The position numbers and the translations under genes are program-made. The notes under the pieces are model-generated. The model saw only the letters and a program-made list of their open reading frames with translations. It was not told where the DNA came from and ran no database searches. DNA of 64,000 bases from Talinum fruticosum (Eukaryota; Streptophyta; Magnoliopsida; Caryophyllales; Talinaceae): positions 4,154,001 to 4,218,000 of the forward strand of contig JAITYX010000054.1 of the NCBI GenBank assembly GCA_021018815.1, in the 5' to 3' direction. Positions 24,460 to 39,719 of this stretch are shown here, piece by piece (within the stretch, counting starts at the first letter, position 1; each line of letters opens with the position of its first letter).

Positions 24460-27400
24460 TCTTCACACGTACCCACATACACGCACGTGTGTGAGTGTTT
24501 TACAACAAAGCAATCAATTTCAGTAATCAATAATGTTTTCAAAATTTAAACTTTCCCTCTGAATTTTTAAAAGGTTCATTTCATATTTTGAACTTGTTAA
24601 ATTGTAACTATCACCAGTGTGCCATCATTTTCCTTTTTTAAATAAAAGTATTGGAAAGTGCAACTTTAACAATGATATGAAACTAATAAATTTGATATTT
24701 TTTGTAATAGTCCTGTTTGGGAATCAACTATTATTTGTGAATTATTTATATTAGTTGTTTGTATTGTTGTTTTAATTGTTTATAAAAAATATGTCCGATA
24801 AACTTAGCTATTTCTATAAATGTTTTATGGTATTATACAAACCGATGCCCATAGCCCTATTTCATTATTTTTGTTAGGACAATTTGCGCTTATTATATAT
24901 TTATTTTTCTTCCCCATATTAATTAGTAATTAGATGACACATAAAGTTAGATAATCAAAATTCTTTCCTTAATCCAATAAAAAAATATAAAAGAAATACT
25001 AAAAACTAAAAAAATCAACTTGTATATTTTACGGTCACTAGCTCCATACTTTATGACCACTAGCTCGATATTTTACAATGAGTCATCATCAGCCTCCAAT
25101 GACACTCCGACGAGTCATATTCCGGCACACCAAGCTCCTCTAGTAACATATCCCATCCCCACATCCATATTACTTTTAGCTCCCCAGATTTCCCCTCCAC
25201 TTTCTCTCTCATCCATTAACTCTCTCTCCTCTTTACCTTCTTCATCAATTCACCTTTGTCAATTCATTCATCATCATCAAATTCACCATTATCATTGGCA
25301 AGCAAATGAATTGGCAAATCAAAGCATTCTCCAAGCTTTTGGGCAGTTACTAGCATCAAATATGGAACATCAATTCTTAATTGCGGATGGGAACGTTGGA
25401 TCACTGGAGACCGATGTTGTCATGCCGACAAGGGGGAATTTATCATTGAGAACACTATGAAACAAGGTCTCTTAATGGAGATTTGTATTGGAACAAAGTC
25501 ATGGGGGAGAGACACTACTAACAATAGTTGCTGGTAAGTTTGAGGGTTGGCAATAGCTTTCGTATGAGACTTATATACTTTAGGGAGTGTTGTCGACTAC
25601 CGGTGGGTTGCACCGGCGTGCATGTACCGAAAACCATGGAGGTTGGTTTTTTTTGGAGGGCGGTTACGGTAAGAGAAATTGACGACATAATTTTTCTTTT
25701 TATAAAAATATTGACGTGGTTGGATGAAGTAATAATATGAGAACCAAACATCGCACAAATAATTTTTTTACATATTTATTCAGTTTATATCTATTTTCTA
25801 AAATATGGTTTTAATTTTAAAAAAATTAAAGTAATTGAGGGATAAGATTACATCATATAACATGTACGGTTCATATCATGAGAATTACCATAATTACCGT
25901 GCTTACTATTTTGTGAAAATCGCCTTATCCGTAATGTATTATCTGATTTAATTTAGATTTCATGCCATCTAAACTTTTATAGAAAAAAACAGAGAGAAAG
26001 AGAGAAAAATAAAATAAAGTTGTTGTTGGGTATGACAATTTAAGTAATTTTGATGATATTTTGGACATTATAGTCATTTGTTTAAAAGTCAACCACAAAA
26101 GGCTATTTGAATAGCTTTTCCTAAAATGACTTTTTGGATAAAAAAATTAATGAAAAAAACTAACATAACAAATACTTCAATTGAGTGTTTAATTAAGTCA
26201 AAACAACCAAAATCCTCTAAAAAGTCATTTTCTTACAGAACTCCATTCAAAAAACCATTAGCTAAATATGACTAACAAATATCAAATAGGGGAAATATGT
26301 TTTTTAATCTAGGGTGTGTTTGGTTGGAAGAAAAATATTTTACTCGAAAATATTTCCAATTTTCCGTCGTTCGGAGAAGAATGGGATGGAAAATTAAGTC
26401 ATTTGTACTCCTATGGGGAAAATATTTTACCATGTGATAGCTTGGATCAAAACTTGATCATTTGATATGGAACATTAAAAAGAACTTAACTTGAAAATTT
26501 GATGAGTAAATTCATTCAGTTTTGAACATTTATCACAACATATATAACCATGAAAATGATTCAACTAGTAAAACAATTCAATCAACTAATTTTTTGGATA
26601 TAGGGTGACTTCAATAGTTTGAATCGGAACTTCACCATTTGCAAGGCAACATTAAAGAAGCTTAACTCTAAAATTTAATATCAAAATTCTTTCATTTGTT
26701 GTCATTTATCACCACTAGTGGGACTCACTATTAACTCGTGAAAGTTAGTCTATAACAAGCCTAATATTATGTTAAATTTAATGTTGTAAGTAAAATACAC
26801 TATAGATGATCAAATTAAATTATATATATATATCAATGTTGTTAATAAAGAGATTTAACAATTGACATTTTGTTGTAGTTAGATGAAATTTATATTTTAC
26901 ATTATTTAAAATTTGTTTAGTATAATGAATAAGACAAGTCTCATTGGTTTGAAGGTAGATTGTGTTCTTCATTATTATTTTTAGTACATTTTGTATTTTA
27001 ATTTGGTTAAACAAATAATATTCTATGTGATTCAGGTTTATTAAAGATTAGATATTACTTTTTTTCATTAGTTTATTTATGTCAAATAGTTTTACAACAT
27101 TCCGCCAATTTTATTTAAAAAAATAAATTGTAAGCTAACTTTACCGGTCCTAAGCATTATAAATCTTTTTGGTGCTTCCAAAAAGAACAGTCTTTACAGG
27201 ATAAAGATTTGTGAGGTTAATCGTGAAATCAATAATTATAATTGAAAATATATTTTAATAAAGTAAATTATAGAAAAATGTCAAAAAACAGGAATAGTTG
27301 GCATCTAATTTATGAATTTTTAAATTTGAGTTATGACAATTATCAACATTAGCTGGTAAATAATTATGAAGGAATAAATGTATAAATCAAGAGATTTCAC

Positions 27401-27780
27401 TATCACAACATAATATAAACAGTAAACACAGAAAGTGTGGAAATTAGTCATAGTTTAGAACTAATGAAAAGTCTATATGGTTAATAGAAGGAAATTAGCA
27501 CTATTTACGTTCATTACTAAAATTATAATTTTAAAATAAGCAAACAAAAGAAGATTACTTAGATCTATATTTGGCAAGTATTTCGGAGTTTATCGCACGC
27601 AAAAGGTAGGTGTTATTGCATCATATTTGAACTTTGAGGGGAGAGCACCTATTGAAAATACACATGTTAGATATATAAGGTAAATATTTAATTTTACAAA
27701 TTAAATACTTAGACAAATTCAAACTTACAACGTTCTATACATTATTAATTCTTCATGTATTATTTGATGATCTTCCTCTG
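24460..27780. other. Non-coding stretch
   Basis: AT-rich DNA with no supported gene. A 440-bp open frame at 25020-25460 is Ser/His/Pro-rich, lacks an ATG at its first codon and matches nothing I know. GTGTGTTTGGTTGGA at 26318-26332 resembles the terminus of a common plant MITE class, and its reverse-complement counterpart occurs near 58232-58251. Confidence 0.45.
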
Positions 27781-27786
27781 TCACAA

Positions 27787-28465
27787 TGTGTTGTACTTTT
27801 CTCGTGGAGGTGTTGAGGTTGATTCTGGCAGTGTTGGCACAAATGTTGGTGGAATAGGTAGTTTTCTTTGTCTACCTTTAATTATTGGGGGTGGAAGTGC
27901 CATGTAGGAAGTAGTATTGTCTTTGGAAGGATATCCTCTCTTGTGGTAGCTAGTTTGGTTACGAGATAGAGCATGTTATCTATCGTCTATGTGTAGATGC
28001 TGGGTTGTTTTGCTCCAATTGTTGGGTTGTGAATCTAGTATCCAGGTGGTCGGAGGGAGGGGTGAATGTTGTTGTATCTGTTTCATCCAGTTGAGGCTCT
28101 TCCAGGTTTTCATTGGTTGGATTTGGCAAAGTTTCAGGTGCTAGTTCAGGTTGATCTATGCCATGCATTATGTATACATTTACTTCTCGATGTCCTCTTA
28201 TGGTGTTTATCATGTTAATTGCTTCTTTATCATTAAACACCCTCTTAAGTCCATAATTCATCTTAGTACCAGGAACTATGTAAAAGAAATCCGTGATACC
28301 TTCATATCCAATTTCTTAGGCTATTTTTTTCAATCCAAAATATGAAAATCTGTCTATATCAACCGGTTCAATAGATCTAATTTAACCATCTTCGTATTGA
28401 AGTGTTCTATTGTAGACAAATTTAACACCGTGATATAAGTGAAGTAGAATGTCATCCTTGCCCAT
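27787..28465 (-). pseudogene. MuDR-like gene fragment with PB1-like N-terminal domain
   Basis: Start ATG is at 28463-28465. The reading gives LYHGVKFVYNRTLQYEDG, then SIEPVDIDRFSYFGLKK, EIGYEGITDFFYIVPG, GLKRVFNDKEAINM and HREVNVYIMHG. This order is characteristic of the PB1-like domain at the N-terminus of plant MuDR-family proteins. Two in-frame stops (around 28380 and 28330) break it. The tail to 27980 is Pro/Thr/Glu-rich and ends STHRR-stop. Just downstream (27787-27905, shifted frame) is a basic, Pro-rich stretch with GRQRKLPIPPTFVP, like the C-terminal tail of these transposases. The DDE catalytic core and SWIM zinc finger expected between them are missing, so this is probably an internally deleted copy. 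Confidence 0.65.
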
Positions 28466-28469
28466 TATA

Positions 28470-29531
28470 ATGGCTTTGAATATACTAATAGACATGGAAA
28501 AAGATAAATTCGGGAGTAGGAAACCGACGGAAGCGAGATATGAAACAAAGAAATTGCAACTAATATGTTTTATAAATTATCAATCGGAGTAATTATCTAT
28601 ACGTAATAAGTCTTACTTAATTTATACTAAAATAACATCAACTATACAACAATGGGAACTTATACAAAATTCGTAGTTATCGAATTATATAGGTTAAATT
28701 TGGGAAACTTTCCATAGTAATATTGTTTATAATCCCTAAATTAGAATAATTGCTAATATGGAAGAAATCTTGCATAATTTGTGATAACATTAAAATAGAC
28801 AATAATCGAAATTTATACGAAATTCATACCTATTAAAAGTGTAGATGGAAAATTTTACTAATTTCCGATTGTTCTTTGAATTGTCGTATCAATTTGCACG
28901 AACAACAGACCTGAATTGGACGCATATGACACTAAAGTCTGTCCTCTTTTGGTGGAAGATTTGAAGGAATTGGAGGGTTTTGAAGATGATTTTTTGATTT
29001 GGAAGAACACATAAAATTTTTGGGAAAATTTTTGGGTTTTGAGTTTCTAATTTTGTGTGTGGATAGTTGATATAATCGAAGTTATAGAGAGAAATGGAAG
29101 AAATAAAAGTAGACTTACATATCGAGACTCAAAATATAGAGGATATAAGAGTAATTTGAAATTTAGAGACAGATATTTTTTTCTCGTGAAAAGGGAAATC
29201 ATTTATGGAAGTCGAAGACCTTTTTTTATAAAGTTGTTGATTTTTTGTAAAGTAATATATCTTAAGTTTTTGGTGTATCTTACCATTATAATCATATTTT
29301 ACATTGTACGGAATTATATTGTAGGAATTTTATTCAAAATATCATTTTGATTTTTTTATTCACGGTTTACATGGTTAAAGGTTAATGAAAAATTAAACTA
29401 AGTCACATTTAGAATTTCAAAGGTAGAGTTTATGGTATTTAGGATTAACATTTGTAATGTACTATCGCGGAAATTTAAAAGTAACATTTACATAATAATA
29501 ATGACATTTATGTTGATACATAAACATTTGC

Positions 29532-29594
<63 letters not shown>

Positions 29595-30520
29595 GTTTTG
29601 ATCTTTTCCTATCAAGAAATAATATCAATAAGTTACAAATCACATATTTATATTTTCTACCTCGAGATGCAACCAAATAATATTTTAAAATGTAAATTGA
29701 TTTACCTTTTTGGTTGTAAAGATAGTATTTAATTTTGTACGAAAAGTGATTAAACAAATATTAGTTGTAAAAATATGATTTTATTTATTTAATCTTTATC
29801 ATTTAAATTATATATATTGAGTTGTAAATTTGTCTATTATTAGTGTAATTTTTGTCTATTTTCAAGTGTGATTAACTTTTTTCAAATACTTATGAATATC
29901 ATTTGATTGTGGTCTATTTATTCAGCAGCCCAACAGATTTCTTAGTTTTGTTTTTTATGATTTCTTTTTTTCAACTGCGGCCCAAAGAGATATTGTAGGT
30001 TAGTTTTTGATTGTTTATCATTCTTTTAGGCTATTCCCTTGTAACTATTAGAATCTTTTCATGATTGTTTTCGTATTAAATAGATAGTTCTATAATTTTG
30101 TGAAGTAAAATAATTAGGGCTTGATATGAGCAATTGGTTTTAACTATGTAAATTTGTTTTTTGTTATGGAAGAAGTAAAACATTATATATTTTTATTTCT
30201 TTTGTAATCAGTTTATATATATGTTATATTACATCATTAAATATACTAGATCATACTAATGTATAAAGATAATTTGTAATTAATTATTGAGCAAAGTTTT
30301 ATTCTCTCCATGAATAAAACAGTCGTGTTTGGTTAGTTGTAGATTTTTAGTATTAAGAACAACATATATTGGCATTAGAAAAAATGGAAGATTACAATAC
30401 TACGAAGATTAAAGCAGAAATTTATTAAAATATATATAATAGTAATTACGATAAGTAGAAATTATAATTAAATATGATAGTTAAGAAATATTAATTAAAA
30501 ATAATAGATTGTTAATATAT
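28470..30520. other. Non-coding stretch with (AAT)n
   Basis: AT-rich DNA without a supported gene. ORFs at 29057-29350 and 29432-29757 are fortuitous; the latter is the AAT array read as poly-Asn or poly-Leu. Confidence 0.6.
29532..29594. repeat. (ATA)n microsatellite
   Basis: About 21 uninterrupted trinucleotide units. Confidence 0.95.
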
Positions 30521-30529
30521 TATATCAAA

Positions 30530-32114
30530 TTACTGGGAAGGCATGCGTGGAGGAACATGATTGCAATTTTGAAGAACGCTTCCAACAAGCATGTTGCCAT
30601 GTTTCCTTGAATTTGTGAAGGATTGTAGAAGGGGTGAATATGTACTGGAAGTAAGGCTAAACAAGAGTAGTTTACTGCTCTTGGATGAGGTGGAGCCGAG
30701 TTAGGATACATGAGCATGAATATTGGACAAAATGACGGAGGATTTTGTATTTCCATAACGATGGGTCCAATATTTCCATAAAGATGGGTCCAATAGTTGA
30801 TGGAAAGTACTGCAAGAAGCATCGCTGTAGTGTTCTTCCCTACCAAACTCGGAAACATCCCCTTGTTATCTTATTATATCTAAGCGTAGATGTTGATGTG
30901 TATCCACTGTGATCCAACTCTCATCGAGAGTGTAATATAACACTTCTTCAGTGACGAAACTAGAGGGCTAGGGGGCCGTGGTCCCCATGATTTTGAGAAA
31001 TTTTTTAAAATTTTTTGATGAGTTTTTTATTTTATTTTTATCAAAATCCAACTTAAAAAATAAATATTAAAAAATATAAATACAAAAAATATAAAAATTA
31101 GATTTTGGAAAATTTTAGTGATATCTATCTTAAAAAGAATTCAATATTTAACAGATTCAGAAGAAAAATGATATGGTATAAGTTATTGTGTAATTTATAT
31201 AGCTGTAAAATTGTTAATTTTTTTATGTCTTTCTCTCTCTCTCTCAGGCTTAATATTACTCTTTCTCTCTACTTTTAATTTAAAATAGCATAAATTTTTA
31301 AAAGAAGACAACTTTTTGGGCTTTTTGAGGGTTGCAATTAAATATGTTTAGCATTAATATTACATTTTTAGTGCATTGATTGTTACTGAATTTTTGTATT
31401 ATTATATTAATTAATATAACTTGTTTGTAATATATAATGTCTTCGGTGAATCATCTGTTGGTTTAACTTATTCACATAAAAACACAAAAAGAATATGACT
31501 ATAATTTATTATTGTTATTGTTATTATTTATTTATTTAATTAAATTAGTTAGTTACTATATTGAATAACTATTTTATTACAAAAAGGATTCGAATAACTA
31601 GTTAAGTGCAAAAAAAGAATATGGTGATTTATTATTATTATTGTTATTGTTGTTTATTTATTATTGTTATTTTTTAATGGCGATTTCATAGTTTATTATC
31701 ATTATTGTTATTGTTTATTTATTTTGAAGTTGATATGATAATTGATGATTTTGACAAAATTAAAGAGAAACGATCACAATTTAAATAATTTTTTATCTAT
31801 TTATTACATAAATTTTTTTATAATACTCTCTACAAATTAATTGTAACTAATGTTTGATATATGATAGTAATTTATTTTATAACTTATATAAATAATATTC
31901 TCTACCTCACCACCCGACTCCCCGATAAAATTTTCTGGTTCCGCCTCATCACTTTTTCCCAATATTGCATGATTGCTTGATTTCTCTCTGTGTTTGTATC
32001 TCCACTGAACAGTACAATTTCCCAATCACTGTTTGGGGCGAACGCTTCACGAATCGGAGGCGGTGGAATAGGAGGAGGTCCAGTTACAATCCAGTATGAA
32101 AGGAATGCTGCCAT
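30530..32114 (-). pseudogene. Block 2 gene, copy A: unrecognised Pro-rich plant protein, interrupted
   Basis: The start is ATG 32112-32114, just after a splice-acceptor-like ...TTTCACCAG. The protein begins MAAFLSYW, then GPPPIPPPPIREAFAP, then DWEIVLFSGDTNTERNQ and MQYWE. There the hAT-like element (30949-31949) interrupts it. Reading resumes in frame with EVLYYTLDESWITVDTHQHL. Beyond that the frame shifts; the conserved part reads PSFCPIFMLMYP, NYSCLALLPVHIHPFYNP and QIQGN, and a final VPPRMPSQ is followed by a stop at 30530. A 23-bp tandem duplication near 30750-30795 adds a second break. The paralogue at 35792-38862 has the same order of motifs. I do not recognise the family. Confidence 0.6.
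30949..31949. mobile_element. Non-autonomous hAT-like element (1,001 bp)
   Basis: Left end is CAGTGACGAAACTAG. The right end, read inward, is ATGAGGCGGAACCAG. Both resemble the hAT terminus CAGTGGCGGAGCCAG, and 9 of 15 positions agree with each other. It is flanked by an 8-bp direct repeat, CACTTCTT (30941-30948) and CACTTTTT (31950-31957), the hAT duplication length. The paralogous gene at 36160-36200 lacks this segment and reads straight through, giving a natural empty site. No transposase ORF is inside. Confidence 0.75.
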
Positions 32115-32159
32115 GCTGGTGAAAGAATGAAATTTTATTTTTCTTTGCTCAACAAACAT

Positions 32160-33265
32160 TAAAAAATTTTGCAGAATAAAGAGAGAAATAACATTCGGGA
32201 TAAAATAATACTCTTTATATACTTGACTATATTAAACAACTAACCGATTATTAAAATCAATTAACAGCCCAAAAAAGGAATAGCAATCAATAGGTGCTAT
32301 GTTTGGCAAGTGACTTTTTACGTTCAAAGGAAATAGTAATCAACAGGTGCAATATTTAGCAAGTGACTTTTTATATTTATACTTACTTGTTCATGGAAAA
32401 TCTTCTGTATTTTCTCCTTACTGTTTTAGAAATATTTTGTGCCTTGTTCTTTAACTTACATATTGTTGTTCTTATAAAAGAAAAAAAGTTGGAAATGAAA
32501 GGTTGAATCAGTTTAGGGTAGCTGAAATATAGCAAAGTAGTGAATATAAAGTGACAGTTTAATGCTATGATTCAAGTGTGTATTAATGTCAATTAAGCAT
32601 TTAGATAGTTTTAGGAGATTATAATAATTTGAGTGTAAAATTAAATTGCAAGAGATTAACTTATATTTTTTGGGTTTTAATCTGACTTGATTTCAATGAG
32701 ATTTTTAATCTCATTAATAGTTTTATTAATTTGTATTATATTAACATTAATAGGAATTCAGAAAGTCTTGCAGTGTATTCTTTAAAATATATACAAGCAG
32801 TAATTAAGTTTATTTAACTGAATTCCTCAAAAAATAAACAATTCTTCGTTGTTAGTATAAACTTAGAGTAACTAAGTTTATCTATATATATATATATATA
32901 GATATATAATTATGGCTATATATATATATATATAGTATATAATAGGTAAGAGGCATATATAAGTAAAAATTGAAGTGTAAGCTTTAAAAATAATAAAATG
33001 ACTGATCATTTGTTGTAATTAAATTACTAATTTCTTCTAAGTAAACTTGATAACAATATATATTTTATTTGACATATTACACAACAAATATTGCAAAAGT
33101 AAATTTAATATAGTTAACTTGATACATTAATATGACTATATCAACTCTACATTGTTCACCAAAAGACATAAATAGCTTAGCAAATTGTTTTTTTCTTTAT
33201 ATGATATTTATTTGTTATTTAGCCCTCAAATTTTATTAAGTTTAAAAATTAATGGTATGTTTTTT
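32160..33265. other. Non-coding spacer between blocks 2 and 1 of copy A
   Basis: AT-rich. A tandem duplication of about 54 bp lies at 32277-32384, built on GGAA(A)TAG(C/T)AATCAA(T/C)AGGTGC. A TA array is at 32883-32940. No exon recognised. Confidence 0.6.
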
Positions 33266-33271
33266 TCTTTT

Positions 33272-34143
33272 TCAAAGGTGGAGGAAAAGAAGGTGACTGG
33301 GTAATAGCTTGAGGTGGTGCGTTGGCTCATTTCCAGTCATAACTGATGAGCATTGATGCATAATGTTCTCTTGGTTTGGTTGACCCACAGATTTCTCAAG
33401 GAAAACACACTTGTTATGTCTCATGCAACACTGTGCCCAAGCAATTTGCATTGGTTCATAGTTCACATCATGCACTATGAATCCATAGCAAGTTTGTAGA
33501 TGATTTAGGGCCTTCTTAGCAATATTTTGTATTGATTCAACATGAGTGCTTGATTGATCACCTAAGATGTGATGGATTTCAGCAACAAATCCAGCACATG
33601 TCAACCTTAAGCATGACCGAAAATGTCCAATTTTGAGAGCTAAAGTGGTTAGTGTAGGCAACTGAAGTTGGAGGCCACTCAGCACTCGATTAAAGAATTC
33701 CATGTAGTTCATTGAAATAACAACTGAGAGAGCTGAACATGTGTTTATAACTTTGCTAGATAGTCTATAATTATTTGTAGATAATTTTGTTACTTCAGAA
33801 TTTAGATGACTAATATTTTGTTTGTAGAAGTCTGCACATTTTTTTTTTTTTTTCGTAGAAGATCATTTCTTCACAATTGACATCATGGATGTAGATGTTA
33901 TATTTTTTTACAAGATAAGTTACAATTTTAAGAGCAAAGTGCTCTTCAATATTCACTTCATAGTTATCTCGAATCAATTTCAAAGTATAAAACTGTTGTT
34001 CCATATTCCTTTAGAAAGAGAAACTTCTCACTATTGGATGTTAGAGTTGTGGAATAGATAGGTTGCAATAACTTCAAGGGAGTGACAATTCTACTTAATA
34101 AGCTTTCGTAAGAGATTTTGAAAATGAAGTCAGTTGCATTCAT
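33272..34143 (-). pseudogene. Block 1 gene, copy A: unrecognised protein, two frameshifts
   Basis: The start is ATG 34141-34143 (MNATDFIFKISYESLL...). Three frames together give about 290 residues. The first shift is near 34015, before MEQQFYTLKLIRDNYEVN. The second is at a run of 15 A's (33839-33853, minus strand), after NIYIHDVNCEEMIFYEK. The remaining 190 codons are open, with MNYMEFFNRVLSGLQLQLP, ALNHLQTCYGFIVHDVNYEP and AWAQCCMRHNKCVFLEK, and stop at 33272. The second shift could be a homopolymer error. The diverged paralogue at 41897-42700 shares IEE..A...A..YLIKK, HDVN...(M/L)..YEK and the NYE(R/P)M region. The IEEATQSAAKMAI helix in copy B is faintly like the last helix of double-stranded-RNA-binding domains; this is only a hint. 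Confidence 0.55.
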
Positions 34144-34149
34144 CCTGCT

Positions 34150-35190
34150 ATTAAGAAATGTATTATTATAAGTATGATCACGGAACTTAAATTATCAAAT
34201 TGGATACATTATATCCACAATTCATAATAAAATAATCATACTTGAAATTAATACAAAAAAATTGAGAACCATTTAACTCAGATAAATTAATCTACAATAA
34301 ATTATGTCATACTATGCTTAGTGTTACAAATAATGAAAATTTGAATGATCAAAACATATTATTGTTACAAATAAGTAAATTATGTCACACTATGATTGAG
34401 AATGTGTATAAGAGTGTTGATCATTTTTGTAATTTGTCTAACTTTTTATAGGAAGGGATTGTGAAATCTTGTTAATTATATTACAATGAAAGTGAGAAAT
34501 TGTATAATACTCTTGTTAAACATGCTTAGAAAGTAGTTTGTGTTTAGTTGGTTTACTTGCAATAATATTATGTTTAAACTATAACTATATAGCTCTATTT
34601 TTCTTTTTTAATATTAGAAAATAAATTTCTTAATAAAAATAAATTTAGATATCCTGTCAATATGGTTTTAAGATGAAATTAAAATGGCAAAAGAATATAT
34701 TATATCAGTATATTTGTCTCAATTTATGTGCTTAGAAAAATATGCATTGAAAGATGCTTCTACATAGATCTTAAATGCAGTATTGTTTGAAAATGTGGGA
34801 ACCGTAGAAGTAATTTTTTTTGTTGTTATTGTCATTTCATTTTTTTTGTACGGTTGAGAATTATTGGTTAAGCTTACTCTTAACTACAAAAAATTTATTT
34901 GTTTAGCCTAGTTACAGAGTCTTTTTATGTTAATTATTTTTAAGGATTGCCTTTATGAATTGCAGTCTACTGATAATTATCTTTACCTTTAATCGGTAAC
35001 CTTATCAATTTGTTTTGTTGTAATATTTAACAGCTACATAACTGAATTATTTCAATTGTTTGAATTAGAAAGAAACGTTTTATTCAAGATAAATAATTAT
35101 GTATATTAATTACCTTTACAATTATTTAAGTTATAATTTATATGATCAAATATAAACAGTTATAGTAATGTAAAAGTAAAATCGTGTATT
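34150..35190. other. Non-coding AT-rich spacer
   Basis: No ORF, RNA or repeat structure that I can support. Confidence 0.6.
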
Positions 35191-35192
35191 TT

Positions 35193-35193
<1 letters not shown>

Positions 35194-35232
<39 letters not shown>

Positions 35233-35558
35233 GTTGAGTTGACGTAATATATGAGCAACACGTAGGATGACACATAAGATGTTAAATAAGTACACTCAAT
35301 GCAATTTTAATTCAATTTAATGTTGATACTATTCACATTAAAATTAAATATAATGAAATTAAGAATAAAAAGTATATTAATAAAAATAGAAAAAAATAAA
35401 GAGACATATATATTAACTGTTTATAATAAATTATACTTTTTCTTAAACTTATAATTCCTTTTTATTATTATAAATTAATTAGGAATAAAAAAATTTTAAA
35501 TTATTAAATTATTAAAATTTTAATTAATGCTCTTGCATAGCAAGGGCTATAAACCTAG
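35194..35558 (+). mobile_element. Short non-autonomous Helitron (365 bp)
   Basis: It starts TC after an A (35193) and ends CTAG before a T (35559), the A/T target rule of Helitrons. A hairpin lies 9 bases before the 3' end (CTCTTGC-ATA-GCAAGGG at about 35530-35546), followed by CTATAAACCTAG. The 5' end enters a TA array (35196-35227) and then TTAAAAGTTGAGTTGACG. No coding capacity. Confidence 0.65.
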
Positions 35559-36271
35559 TTGTTCAGAATAGTTGTACTGTTAGTAGTACCCAAAAACAAT
35601 ATTGTAGCTTATATATTAAATATTATACATTACCAATAGAAAACACACATATATATGTTTAAGTTAATATATATATAGAAATAGAAATTTACTAAACATA
35701 TATTATACTAAGTGACATAAACAAAATACCACACATGATAAGTGCAAATACTTAAGCTAAAAAATAGTATTATATCAATCGTCATACTATATTAACAAGG
35801 CGACATGTGTGGAGGAACATGATAGCCATTTTGAAAAAGGCCTCCAACATTGATGTTGTCAACGTTTCCCTAAAATTGTGGAGGATTGTAGAACGGATGA
35901 ATATGTAATGGTAAGAGGGCTAGACAAGTGTAGTTTGCTCCTGCTGAGTAAGGCGGAGCAAGTTCAGGATACATTAGTATAAATATTGGGCAAAAAGCTG
36001 AGGGATTTTGTAGTGTTATGAAAATGGGTCAAACACTTGGTGGAAAGTAATGTAGGAAACATCGTTGCAACATTCAACCCCACCAAGCACGGAAACTTCC
36101 CTGTTGTTGTCTTATTATGCCTGCGTGTAAATGTAGATGTGTATCCATTGTTATCCAGCCATCATAAAGAGCGTAATCTAAGACTTGCTCCCAATATTGC
36201 ATTATTTCTTGATTTCTTTCAATTTCTGTATCTCCTTGGAAGAGTGAAATCTACCAATCGGTGTAAGGTGC

Positions 36272-38782
<2,511 letters not shown>

Positions 38783-39508
38783 GGTGCAAAAGCTTCTCGT
38801 AATGGAGGTGGTGGAATAGGAGGAGGTCCAACCATAGTCCAATAAGAAAAGAATACTGCCATACTGGTAAAACAAAAACAAGCAATCTTTGGGTTATTAC
38901 ACAAAAGTCAAAATATTATAACATAATGGTGCAAGGTTGACTGAATAGCATGCTTTATTTATGAAAGACATATCCAATTCTATTCCAACCAAATTAAAGT
39001 TTCAAATAAAGCAGTTTTCTTTAACTTAAATATGTCTAACATATTATTTGTTATGTAATTTACTTTCAAACTTTTATTTTTTGGGGTTTAAACTGTTTGT
39101 GGATAGAAGTAGTTTCCTTCAAATTTGTATAATAGTTTACAACTAATAAAATTGAAGAATAATTGTATATGTAGTATACATGATGGTAAGTGTGTCTTAT
39201 AGTAAAAGATTTGATATTTTTTTAAAAAATAGTGGATATATATTTTTTTTTACCTATAATATCATACTTATGATCATTCTGTATATTTTTCCATAAAAAT
39301 TATAATTTAATTTTTGTATGCTCGTATATTTAACGAATAAGTTCAATGGGTGCTAATTGCAGTAAAATAACAGTGAAATGTTATAATTTTTTCTGTTTAG
39401 TAAGATATAGATGTTATTTTATGTCAAACTCTACAACGAAATGTAATTTTCCATTTGCAAAATTGATTATTAATGAAGGAAGATTGTATAAAGATAAATA
39501 ATTCAGAT

Positions 39509-39716
39509 ATTACCTTGTTTCAGAAAATTTGTGGTTAATGTCCTTACTGGTGCTTCTCCAACGTCTACTGCAATTACGATTTTTGGTTTCTTCTATAGCA
39601 ACTTCGTTAGGCAGAGAAAGAGGTTGAAGGAGATACACAATTGAAGAAGAAGAGTAAGAAGGAAATGGTTGGTGTTCTGAATTTAAATGAGTGTATTTAT
39701 TAAAGCTAAAAGTCAA
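39509..39716 (-). other. Putative 5' exon of block 2 copy B
   Basis: An open stretch on the minus strand ends ...KFSET, then AAG followed by GTAATA, a good splice donor. Joined to the acceptor at 38863 it runs directly into the MAVFFSYW start in frame. There is no ATG in the stretch, so it is either an untranslated first exon or a decayed coding exon. Confidence 0.35.
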
Positions 39717-39719
39717 GAT

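Noticed and set aside
25020..25460. 146-codon + strand ORF
   Set aside because: The first codon is not ATG and composition is Ser/His/Pro-rich. No recognisable domain or neighbouring exon.
26318..26460. MITE-like end GTGTGTTTGGTTGGA
   Set aside because: Only one end is visible locally. The complementary end at 58231-58251 is 32 kb away and belongs to another copy.
29432..29757. Poly-Asn and poly-Leu ORFs
   Set aside because: Translations of the ATA microsatellite.
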